Assembly (NCBI GenBank): GCA_902766915.1 | Contig: CACXFN010000010.1 | Coordinates: 1 to 5,240 of the forward strand | Direction: 5' to 3' | From: an uncultured Eubacteriales bacterium | GTDB lineage: Bacteria > Bacillota > Clostridia > Peptostreptococcales > Anaerovoracaceae | DNA length: 5,240 nucleotides | Part shown: positions 1 to 4,913 of the stretch, piece after piece | Layout of the letters: every line of letters begins with the position of its first letter | Numbering within the stretch: the first letter of the stretch is position 1 | Notes under the pieces: generated by a model | Seen by the model: only the letters and a program-made list of their open reading frames with translations | Database searches by the model: none | What the model was told of the DNA's origin: nothing | Program-made: the position numbers and the translations under genes

Positions 1-504
1 ACCAAGACCTATCTGTACGAAGTGTATGAACAGCTCGGAAGACTTCCTGAGAATATAGTTATTCCTGTAGGCAATGGAACCCTTTATCTTGGAGTTATGC
101 ATGCCCTTGATGAATTCATGGATTCCGGGATCATTAGTCATGTTCCTCAGATAATTGCACTCCAGGCAGAGACATGCGATCCTCTTCTAAGGGCGTTTGA
201 GAAGGGCCTTGAGGATTATGAAGAAATTGATGTGTCGCCTACGATTGCAGAGGGAATTGCCATAGGAAAGCCTATGCGTTCCAGAGAGATTCTTGAATAT
301 GCAAGAAAGTACGGCGTTAGATTTATCCATGCAAGAGAGAATAGGATACTGGAGGCGAGGGAAAAACTAGCGGCAAAGGGCATTTACTGCGAACATACTA
401 CGGCAGCCAATTATGAGGCGTATCTCAACTATTGCGAGAAATACGGAGAGACAAAGGATTGTCTGATTACGATGTGCGGAGCAGGTCTTAAGTCAGATCA
501 TTAG
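1..504 (+). CDS. PLP-dependent enzyme, threonine synthase-like (fold type II), 3' part
   Basis: The reading frame is open to the left edge, so the N-terminal part, with the PLP-binding lysine, lies outside the window; 167 codons remain before the TAG stop. Residues 22-31 read PVGNGTLYLG, the glycine-rich loop that holds the PLP phosphate in fold-type II enzymes. Next come an ISHVPQIIALQAE strand, the segment TIAEGIAIGKPMR (typical of threonine synthase and relatives), and near the end CGAGLKS, the position where family members often have a S/T-G-x-GLK motif beside the pyridine ring; alanine stands where serine or threonine is often seen. Family members perform beta-replacement or elimination on amino acids in the cytosol. 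The exact reaction cannot be told: threonine synthase, cysteate synthase-like and other lyase-like paralogues share these motifs. A GTG at 22 is in frame but is not a credible start, because homologous sequence continues upstream of it. Confidence 0.85.
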   Translation, partial: TKTYLYEVYEQLGRLPENIVIPVGNGTLYLGVMHALDEFMDSGIISHVPQIIALQAETCDPLLRAFEKGLEDYEEIDVSPTIAEGIAIGKPMRSREILEYARKYGVRFIHARENRILEAREKLAAKGIYCEHTTAANYEAYLNYCEKYGETKDCLITMCGAGLKSDH

Positions 505-575
505 AGAAAAAGGATTACAGGAATCAAGGTATAGGGACACAGCAGATTGAACTATATACATGCTACACTTCATGA
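504..575 (+). pseudogene. GNAT acetyltransferase remnant with internal deletion
   Basis: Directly after the PLP enzyme stop, one frame reads KKDYRNQGIGTQ then QIELYTCYTS and a TGA at 573-575. KDYRNQGIGTQ is the acetyl-CoA binding motif A of GNAT enzymes (R/Q-x-x-G-x-G), and IELYTCY resembles the following beta-strand. At DNA level, 510-542 matches 2306-2338 of the intact GNAT gene downstream at 30 of 33 positions, and 540-553 is identical to 2381-2394. Relative to that gene, 45 bases (15 codons, the helix after motif A) are missing, with CAG at the join. Similarity stops after about 553. There is no start codon, no N-terminal domain and no motif B, so it cannot make an active enzyme. It is probably the scar of a lost acetyltransferase gene, either a duplicate of the downstream one or a close relative. 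Confidence 0.7.
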
Positions 576-653
576 TAAATATGATTCGGGATAATAGAAC
601 AATTAAATCTATACTTGCTAATATGCTGATTGCTGCGATTAGCCTCTTTGTCA

Positions 654-660
654 AGGGAGA
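654..660 (+). promoter_or_regulatory. Ribosome binding site fixing the DUF4298 start
   Basis: AGGGAGA lies 7 bases before ATG 668. The open frame extends back to an ATG at 560, but that ATG has no purine-rich site and sits inside the GNAT remnant, so 668 is preferred. Confidence 0.7.
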
Positions 661-667
661 CACAATT

Positions 668-985
668 ATGTCGAATAATAAACAATTGGATAGAATCAAA
701 AGAATGGAGTCGTATTTGGATGAGGCGGAGCACGCTGTAAAGGAATTGTCGAATGCCTTGGAAAAGTACGAGAAGATGGAGAAGAAGTATTATAAGATTG
801 GGAAATATTACGGAAGTTCCGATTGGATGAATGACTTTGAGGCAGATGAAGAGGGACTTATTCCTGCGGAGATTAAGCGCGGAGTTCTATCAGAGGATGC
901 AGTGTATAATCTAATAATCGAGCACAAAGAACTTATGACTCGAATGCAACGTGCAGTGCTTAGGAGTATGGAGGAAGGAATTTAG
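668..985 (+). CDS. DUF4298 family protein
   Basis: A 105-residue soluble, acidic protein. Residues 5-45 are strongly helical with heptad-like spacing (QLDRIKRMESYLDEAEHAV, then KELSNALEKYEKMEKKYYK), suggesting a coiled coil or helical hairpin. The conserved core follows: YYGSSDWMNDFEADEEG at 47-63 and KRGVLSEDAVYNLI at 70-83, which I recognise as the DUF4298 signature. The C-terminus is another helix ending MEEGI. No signal peptide or membrane segment belongs to this start; the hydrophobic stretch upstream (LANMLIAAISLFV) appears only if a weaker start at 560 is used. Function is unknown for the family. It stands 163 bases after the PLP enzyme and 108 bases before msrA, so it may be transcribed alone. 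Confidence 0.85.
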   Translation: MSNNKQLDRIKRMESYLDEAEHAVKELSNALEKYEKMEKKYYKIGKYYGSSDWMNDFEADEEGLIPAEIKRGVLSEDAVYNLIIEHKELMTRMQRAVLRSMEEGI

Positions 986-1000
986 ATATTTAACTATACA

Positions 1001-1033
1001 ATTTGCGACAATATGCAAAAATATGCGACAATA
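1001..1033 (+). repeat. Imperfect 13-bp direct repeat upstream of msrA
   Basis: ATTTGCGACAATA (1001-1013) recurs as ATATGCGACAATA (1021-1033), 12 of 13 bases equal, with a 20-base period, about two helical turns. It lies in the 108-base gap before msrA. TTGCGA (1003-1008) and GACAAT (1027-1032), 18 bases apart, could form a weak sigma-A type promoter overlapping the repeats. Two same-face copies near a promoter could be an operator, but nothing in the sequence identifies a regulator. Confidence 0.45.
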
Positions 1034-1076
1034 GTATGAAGTAAAAGCGAAATGGTAATCGTGTAAGGTTTCGTAG

Positions 1077-1082
1077 AAGGAG
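1077..1082 (+). promoter_or_regulatory. Ribosome binding site fixing the msrA start
   Basis: AAGGAG lies 11 bases before ATG 1094 but only 2 bases before an in-frame TTG at 1085. The spacing excludes TTG as the start and makes ATG 1094 the start. Confidence 0.75.
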
Positions 1083-1093
1083 AATTGGAAACT

Positions 1094-1579
1094 ATGAAAG
1101 AAATATATTTAGCCGGTGGATGCTTCTGGGGAACGCAGAAGTTCTTTGATCAGTTTGATGGCGTTTTGGAAACAGAGGTTGGATACGCGAACGGTAAATT
1201 CCTCAATCCAACTTATGAGCAGGTTTGCCATGAGGATACCGGGCATGCTGAAACCGTGCGTATAAAATTTGATGAGGAAGCCATAAGTGTTGGTGAATTG
1301 CTGGACAAGTATTTTATGACGATAGATCCATTGTCGGTAAACAGGCAGGGGGGAGATGTTGGAGTGCAGTATCGCACAGGAATCTATTACGAAGATGATG
1401 CTTTGCTTCCCGCAATAGAGGAAAAGATTGCAGAGGAAACAGAAAAAGCAGGGCAACCTCTTGCCGTTGAAGTTACGCCACTTGAAAACTTTTCTTCTGC
1501 AGAGGAATATCACCAAAAATATCTGGACAAGAATCCGGGTGGATATTGTCATATTCCCGCGCGATTACTGAATCTATAA
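1094..1579 (+). CDS. msrA: Peptide methionine (S)-S-oxide reductase MsrA
   Basis: A 161-residue protein, full length for bacterial MsrA without an MsrB fusion. It reduces the S-epimer of methionine sulfoxide, free or in proteins, using thioredoxin as recycling partner, in the cytosol. The signature GGCFWG gives the catalytic Cys10. Tyr41 (NPTYEQV), Glu53 (GHAE), Asp88 (QGGDVGVQYR) and Tyr93 occupy the expected substrate and proton-relay positions. The resolving cysteine is probably Cys152 in NPGGYCHI near the C-terminus, as in many Firmicute enzymes; Cys45 in EQVCHEDTGHAE is a further cysteine. There is no signal peptide. The next gene start is 18 bases after the stop, so the broken radical SAM gene is probably read on the same transcript. 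Confidence 0.97.
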   Translation: MKEIYLAGGCFWGTQKFFDQFDGVLETEVGYANGKFLNPTYEQVCHEDTGHAETVRIKFDEEAISVGELLDKYFMTIDPLSVNRQGGDVGVQYRTGIYYEDDALLPAIEEKIAEETEKAGQPLAVEVTPLENFSSAEEYHQKYLDKNPGGYCHIPARLLNL

Positions 1580-1597
1580 GCAAAAGGCGAAAGGCAA

Positions 1598-1950
1598 ATG
1601 GAATATAACATAGAATATAACATAGACATATTGGTTGCAGGGTGCAATACGACATGTTTGCACTGCTATGTTGATGGCGGATATGCGCCAGTTATGAGCA
1701 TGTCCGGCTTCCATTTGTGTATGGAAAAATTGCAGACTGCATTTGGGCAATTGAAAGATAAAATTTCCTTCACTTTGGATAACGAAGTATTCAATCATCC
1801 AGATACAGCAGAAATTCTGGAGAGTGTCGCGGAAAATTTTAAAGATAACTATTATCATCACGCCGAGACTTATGAAATATCAAAGCATTCGCTGCAGCAA
1901 AGGTGGGTTTGATGAACTTCTTGATTTTTTGGTTGCCAGAAATTAAGTAA
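1598..1950 (+). pseudogene. Truncated radical SAM protein
   Basis: ATG 1598 follows AAAAGG by 10 bases and opens a frame of 104 codons ending with TGA at 1910-1912. Residues 14-28, AGCNTTCLHCYVDGG, carry the CX3CX2C motif (Cys16, Cys20, Cys23) that binds the 4Fe-4S cluster cleaving S-adenosylmethionine. The next parts (FTLDNEVFNHPDTAEILESV, HHAETYEISKH) fit the first half of a radical SAM barrel. After ISKH the frame turns into LQQRWV and stops. In a neighbouring frame the DNA reads KGGFDELLDF before TAA 1944-1946, and the third frame closes at TAA 1948-1950. GFDEL-type sequence is plausible at this place in the family, so a frameshift near 1890-1905 is likely, with most of the C-terminal half deleted. 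Family proteins are usually about 300 residues or more, so this is almost certainly non-functional. Its original substrate cannot be told. Confidence 0.75.
1601..1624 (+). repeat. Perfect 12-bp tandem duplication in the radical SAM 5' end
   Basis: GAATATAACATA occurs twice in direct succession (1601-1612 and 1613-1624), giving the peptide EYNIEYNI just after the start methionine. It keeps frame and looks like a recent slippage or duplication product. Confidence 0.9.
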
Positions 1951-1984
1951 CTAACTGTGTTGTTAGACGATTGGAGAACATGTT

Positions 1985-2533
1985 ATGTATATAGAAGAAA
2001 CAAAGATTAAATTGAAAGACGGGCGTGAGGCTGTTCTTCGTAGCCCCAATATTGACGACGCTCAGACTATGATCGATTATTTGATTCAAACGTCTGGAGA
2101 AACACATTTCTTGCTGAGATATCCTGAGGAGTCTTCCGGACTGACTCTGGAGTACGAACAGCAGTTACTTAAGAATTCAATTGATAATCCGGATGGAGCA
2201 ATGATAGGATGCTTTATTGACAACAAGGCTGTTGCCAGCAGCATGATTAATGTCAATACTACAATCAAGACTAAACATAGAGCATCGGTGGCCGTAGCAG
2301 TCTTAAAGGATTATTGGAATCAAGGTATTGGGACACAGCTTCTAAATGCTTTATTTGAAATAGCTAGAAGCAAAGATGTCCAGCAGATTGAACTTGATTT
2401 CATTGAAGGCAACCATAGAGCGCGAGCGCTATATGAAAAACTTGGCTTTAGAATTACCGGCGTTAAGTATGATGCAATTAAGCTCAAGGAAGGAACCTTG
2501 CTTAATGAGTATATGATGATAAAGAAACTTTAA
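1985..2533 (+). CDS. GNAT family N-acetyltransferase
   Basis: A 182-residue single-domain enzyme of normal GNAT length, expected to transfer acetyl from acetyl-CoA to an amine on a small molecule or protein in the cytosol. GGAG at 1973-1976 lies 8 bases before ATG. The N-terminal half has the usual strand-helix start (IKLKDGREAVLRSPNIDDA). Motif A is VAVLKDYWNQGIGTQLL (residues 104-120), where backbone amides of QGIG hold the CoA pyrophosphate; Trp111 stands where Arg or Gln is usual. Strand QQIELDFI and motif B GNHRARALYEKLGF (142-155) follow, with Tyr150 as the likely general acid. The substrate is not evident. The C-terminus (EYMMIKKL) looks natural. The gene is followed immediately and in frame by the tail of a glycine-zipper gene. 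It shares close DNA similarity with the GNAT remnant at 504-575. Confidence 0.93.
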   Translation: MYIEETKIKLKDGREAVLRSPNIDDAQTMIDYLIQTSGETHFLLRYPEESSGLTLEYEQQLLKNSIDNPDGAMIGCFIDNKAVASSMINVNTTIKTKHRASVAVAVLKDYWNQGIGTQLLNALFEIARSKDVQQIELDFIEGNHRARALYEKLGFRITGVKYDAIKLKEGTLLNEYMMIKKL

Positions 2534-2623
2534 CCAGCTGGAATGACTATGGGAATGTCCGTGGGTATGGGATTGTGTATAGTGCTTGGCTTGGGCAAAG
2601 GCGACGACGATGAGACGGAGTAA
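2534..2623 (+). pseudogene. C-terminal remnant of a glycine-zipper miniprotein
   Basis: Straight after the GNAT stop, in the same frame, the DNA reads PAGMTMGMSVGMGLCIVLG then LGKGDDDETE and TAA (2621-2623). The pattern repeats the C-terminal half of the intact glycine-zipper protein at 3066-3266: PMGLSVGMCLGLVVG, a short linker, then DDDDAE and stop. Both have GxxxG-type hydrophobic sequence and an acidic tail, and both contain TCCGTGGG followed by an ATG codon. No ribosome binding site or N-terminal KDKK-like segment precedes it; an ATG at 2543 exists but is not supported. I read it as the surviving end of a paralogous gene whose front was lost when the GNAT gene joined it. A rare read-through product of the GNAT gene is possible but unlikely. 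Confidence 0.7.
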
Positions 2624-2639
2624 ACAAATCGGAGCCTGA

Positions 2640-2703
2640 TGATGCAATAATGCAATGGTGCAATGATGGAATACTGCAACGATGCAATGATGCAATGATG
2701 CAA
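2640..2703 (+). repeat. Tandem array of eight 8-bp units, consensus TGATGCAA
   Basis: The units are TGATGCAA, TAATGCAA, TGGTGCAA, TGATGGAA, TACTGCAA, CGATGCAA, TGATGCAA, TGATGCAA, followed by the partial TAATGG. Four of the eight match the consensus apart from at most one base besides three exact copies. The period is not a multiple of three, so copy-number change would shift any frame passing through. On the - strand it translates to a Leu-His-Cys-Ile-rich repeat, which is not a real gene. The array separates the glycine-zipper tail from the PhzF remnant and may be where those two broken ends were joined. Confidence 0.9.
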
Positions 2704-2713
2704 TAATGGCTGT

Positions 2714-3025
2714 GTGGATTCCTTGAAACTCAATATTAAAATCGGGCAAATTCCGGTGGATATCAGGGATGACTACCCAATCCAGTGGGCCAGTACCGGT
2801 CTGGAGGCTGTAATCATACCGCTCAAAAGCAGAGAGGCTCTGGCGAAAGTCAAAATGGATCGCGATGCCCTTGAAGGGTATATCCAGCGCCATCCAAAGA
2901 ATTACTGCAACCATCTCTTCTTTGTAGATATGGGGAACAAAATGCTTGCAGCTCGTTGCATGATGGAAGACTTTGTCGAAGTCGGTGGAAACTGTTATAT
3001 CGTCGCCTCCGGTTGGTGGGATTAA
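2714..3025 (+). pseudogene. PhzF-like isomerase remnant
   Basis: An open frame of 103 codons from a GTG at 2714 (TTG 2723 is equally possible) with no visible ribosome binding site. KLNIKIGQIPVDI, then IQWASTGLEAVIIPLKSREAL, resembles the middle of PhzF-family proteins (substrate-side STGLP-x-LIVPVKS-x-AL motif); CNHLFFV...LAARCMMEDF fits the region before the conserved EDPATG segment, and VEVGGNCYIVASGWWD fits the family's last strand. Two losses follow: about the first 100-120 residues, including the catalytic glutamate region, and the EDPATGSAAG-containing block of roughly 60 residues between MMEDF and VEVGG, removed without breaking the frame. Intact members have about 260-300 residues and act as isomerases/epimerases. 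This product would lack the active site. The upstream side runs into the octamer repeats. The family call is made from remembered motifs, hence moderate confidence. Confidence 0.6.
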
Positions 3026-3065
3026 TCCACAGCGCACACGTTAAGGAATCTGAAGGAGATAAACT

Positions 3066-3266
3066 ATGAAAGATAAAAAAGATGATGGAAACAAGGCAGC
3101 AACAGGCATGGTTCTGGGTATGGCTATAGGCACGGGCGTAGGAACGGCCTTAGGGGCTGCATCAGGCAATATAGGGATGTTTATGCCAATGGGGCTTTCC
3201 GTGGGAATGTGCCTTGGCCTTGTAGTGGGAAGCACCATCAAAAACGACGATGATGACGCTGAATAA
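3066..3266 (+). CDS. Glycine-zipper membrane miniprotein
   Basis: A 66-residue protein with a strong ribosome binding site (AAGGAG, 3053-3058, 7 bases before ATG). A charged head (MKDKKDDGNK) is followed by a long Gly/Met/Ala-rich hydrophobic region, residues 12-56, with overlapping GxxxG spacing (GMVLGMAIGTGVGTALG, then GLSVGMCLGLVVG) and an acidic tail DDDDAE. The central SGNIGMFMP is a likely turn, so two short transmembrane helices packed through glycine faces are expected. This resembles the glycine-zipper proteins common in Firmicutes, whose function is not known; oligomerisation in the membrane is inferred. The GyrI-like gene starts 31 bases after its stop with no terminator between, so the two are probably co-transcribed. 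A broken paralogue lies at 2534-2623. Confidence 0.85.
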   Translation: MKDKKDDGNKAATGMVLGMAIGTGVGTALGAASGNIGMFMPMGLSVGMCLGLVVGSTIKNDDDDAE

Positions 3267-3297
3267 GTAACTTCGAGTTTGTAGAGGAAAAAAGGTT

Positions 3298-3930
3298 ATG
3301 CCGTTTGATTATAAAAAAGAGTATAAGGAATTTTACATGCCAAAGAACAAGCCGTCTATCGTGACGGTTCCGAGCATGAACTATATTGCGGTTCGTGGAC
3401 AAGGCGATCCGAACGCGGAGGACGGAGCGTACAAGCAGTCTATCGGTCTGCTCTATGGTATCGCTTTCACGATCAAGATGAGCAAAAAGGGCGACCATCA
3501 GATCGAGGGGTACTTCGAGTACGTTGTTCCTCCACTGGAGGGATTCTGGTGGCAGGATGGTGTTAAAGGGATTGACTATGCTCATAAGGAAAACTTCCAG
3601 TGGCTCTCCGTCATTCGTTTACCCGATTTTGTAACAAAGGCAGACTTTGATTGGGCTATTGAGGAAGCCACCAAGAAGAAAAAGACAGACTTCTCAAAGG
3701 TCGAATTCTTGACATATGATGAAGGGCTGTGTGTTCAGTGCATGCACATCGGTCCTTATGACGAAGAGCCTACGACAGTAGCATTGATGCATGAGTTCAT
3801 GGAGCAGCAGGGCTACACGTTGGACATCACAGAACAGCGCCTCCATCACGAAATATACTTGAGCGATGCCAGAAAGGTTGCGCCGGAGAAACTAAAGACC
3901 GTTATTCGTCACCCGATAAAAAGAATATGA
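3298..3930 (+). CDS. GyrI-like small-molecule-binding domain protein
   Basis: A 210-residue protein with GAGG (3284-3287) 10 bases before ATG 3298. It begins FDYKKEYKEFYMPKNKPSIV and continues with the strand VPSMNYIAVRGQGDPN, then SIGLLYGIAFTIKM, VPPLEGFWWQDG (77-88), and the C-terminal block CVQCMHIGPYDEEPTT...MHEFMEQQGY and HHEIYLSDARKVAPEKLKTVIRHPI (183-207). This order matches the stand-alone GyrI-like family, built from two SHS2 modules around a ligand pocket. Family knowledge: related GyrI-like domains bind drugs in BmrR/Rob-type regulators, and some stand-alone members have been reported to hydrolyse cyclopropane-bearing genotoxins. No DNA-binding domain is attached here, so binding or detoxification of a small molecule is more likely than transcription control. 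The specific ligand cannot be told. Confidence 0.9.
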   Translation: MPFDYKKEYKEFYMPKNKPSIVTVPSMNYIAVRGQGDPNAEDGAYKQSIGLLYGIAFTIKMSKKGDHQIEGYFEYVVPPLEGFWWQDGVKGIDYAHKENFQWLSVIRLPDFVTKADFDWAIEEATKKKKTDFSKVEFLTYDEGLCVQCMHIGPYDEEPTTVALMHEFMEQQGYTLDITEQRLHHEIYLSDARKVAPEKLKTVIRHPIKRI

Positions 3931-4004
3931 CAAATTCTGGGTTGATGGAGTATATCTGGTGATGAAAATTGACTATGACAACATTTGTGGTTAGAAGATG
4001 AAGT

Positions 4005-4009
4005 AAAGG
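4005..4009 (+). promoter_or_regulatory. Ribosome binding site fixing the TIM-barrel gene start
   Basis: AAAGG (4005-4009) lies 7 bases before ATG 4017. An in-frame TTG at 4011 would be only 1 base away, so ATG 4017 is preferred. Confidence 0.6.
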
Positions 4010-4016
4010 TTTGAAT

Positions 4017-4853
4017 ATGCAATTTGGAATGCCAACCCTAATTGAGAACCAAACATTGGAAGATAATATTATTCTTTGCAATAGTTTAGGACTCGATTTC
4101 ATAGAACTAAATATGAATATTCCGGAATATCAGATAGATTCACTTGAGCAGACAGATAAGCTGATTGGGATCGCAGAAGAAGCCGGAATATATTTTACTA
4201 TTCACCTGGACGAGAACCTAAATATAGCTGATTTCAATCCTTTGGTGGCAAATGCATATTTGGAAACCGTAAGGCGTACCATTAACGTAGCTAAAAAAAT
4301 AAAAATCCTTGACGATCAAAACGGAGATGGCAAGAAGCCCTTGATCGTGAACATGCATATGAATCATGGCATACATATTACTTTGCCGGATAGGAAAGTT
4401 CAGATGTATGACAGGGACTTTGATAGATATATGAATTCATTTATGTCCTTCCGAACTCTTTGTGAGGAATGGATTGGCGATAGCGATATTGTGATTGCGA
4501 TTGAGAACACAGATGGATTCAGAAGTTATGAACAGAAAGCAATTGAACATTTATTGAAAAGTCCTAAATTCGGTCTGACTTGGGATATAGGCCATTCAAA
4601 AGCCGCAAAAGAGAAGGATGTTCCATTTATTATGGAGAACATGTCGCATCTTTTGCATTTTCATATTCACGACGGAACCGAGGTGCCGCCACAGAATCAT
4701 CTAGCCCTAGGTGATGGAGAAATAGATTTGTCGGAAAGAATAAGTTTAGCTGAAAGAATAAATGCCAGATGCGTTCTTGAGACAAAGACCGTTGAAGCTT
4801 TGAAAAAATCTGTTGAATGGCTTCAGGTGAATATTGATGCATGGGAGGATTAG
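4017..4853 (+). CDS. Xylose isomerase-like TIM-barrel protein (sugar phosphate isomerase/epimerase family)
   Basis: A 278-residue protein of normal length for the AP endonuclease 2/xylose isomerase-like superfamily. Barrel strands appear in order: MQFGMPTL, LGLDFIELNMN (25-34), GIYFTIHLDENL (57-68), PLIVNMHMNHG (108-118), DIVIAIENTDGF (157-168), FGLTWDIGHSK (185-195), LLHFHIHDG (212-220) and RCVLETK (251-257). The usual divalent-metal ligands are present: Glu163 (IEN), Asp190 and His193 (WDIGH), His216/His218 (HFHIHDG) and Glu255 (LETK); His63 and His114 line the same face. HLALGDGEID (228-237) is the loop typical of sugar epimerases. An active metal-dependent isomerase, epimerase or phosphodiesterase-type enzyme is therefore expected in the cytosol. 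The substrate is unknown, and no sugar transport or catabolic gene is adjacent to suggest one. It begins 86 bases after the GyrI-like gene. Confidence 0.88.
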   Translation: MQFGMPTLIENQTLEDNIILCNSLGLDFIELNMNIPEYQIDSLEQTDKLIGIAEEAGIYFTIHLDENLNIADFNPLVANAYLETVRRTINVAKKIKILDDQNGDGKKPLIVNMHMNHGIHITLPDRKVQMYDRDFDRYMNSFMSFRTLCEEWIGDSDIVIAIENTDGFRSYEQKAIEHLLKSPKFGLTWDIGHSKAAKEKDVPFIMENMSHLLHFHIHDGTEVPPQNHLALGDGEIDLSERISLAERINARCVLETKTVEALKKSVEWLQVNIDAWED

Positions 4854-4913
4854 CTTGGGGTTCCGCAATCATCCGTGGACTATGAGCTGACTCCGGATTT
4901 GTTCAAAGAGTAA
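4854..4913 (+). other. Possible gene-tail remnant after the TIM-barrel gene
   Basis: In frame with, and immediately after, the TAG at 4851-4853, the DNA reads LGVPQSSVDYELTPDLFKE and then TAA (4911-4913). The composition looks protein-like, and the arrangement repeats that of the GNAT gene followed by the glycine-zipper tail. I do not recognise the family, and 19 codons can be open by chance. Confidence 0.25.

Noticed and set aside
560..667. N-terminal extension of the DUF4298 protein with a hydrophobic segment
   Set aside because: The upstream ATG lacks a ribosome binding site and lies in the GNAT remnant, while ATG 668 has a well-spaced site and fits the family's length.
1109..1552. A 147-codon frame antisense to msrA
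   Set aside because: msrA is unmistakable on the + strand and the antisense product has no recognisable domain.
2640..2703. CRISPR array
   Set aside because: The units are 8 bp, directly joined, without spacers; no cas genes are seen.
2530..2733. A second - strand frame across the octamer array
   Set aside because: Because the 8-bp unit shifts phase each time and rarely contains stops on that strand, all - strand frames stay open through it; no ribosome binding site or family motif is seen.
2429..3037. A 202-codon open frame on the - strand rich in His, Cys, Ile and Leu
   Set aside because: It is antisense to the GNAT end, the octamer array and the PhzF remnant; its repeated peptide is simply the translated octamer, and the + strand frames have family motifs.
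3238..3585. A 115-codon frame antisense to the GyrI-like gene
   Set aside because: Shadow of a well-supported + strand gene with its own ribosome binding site.
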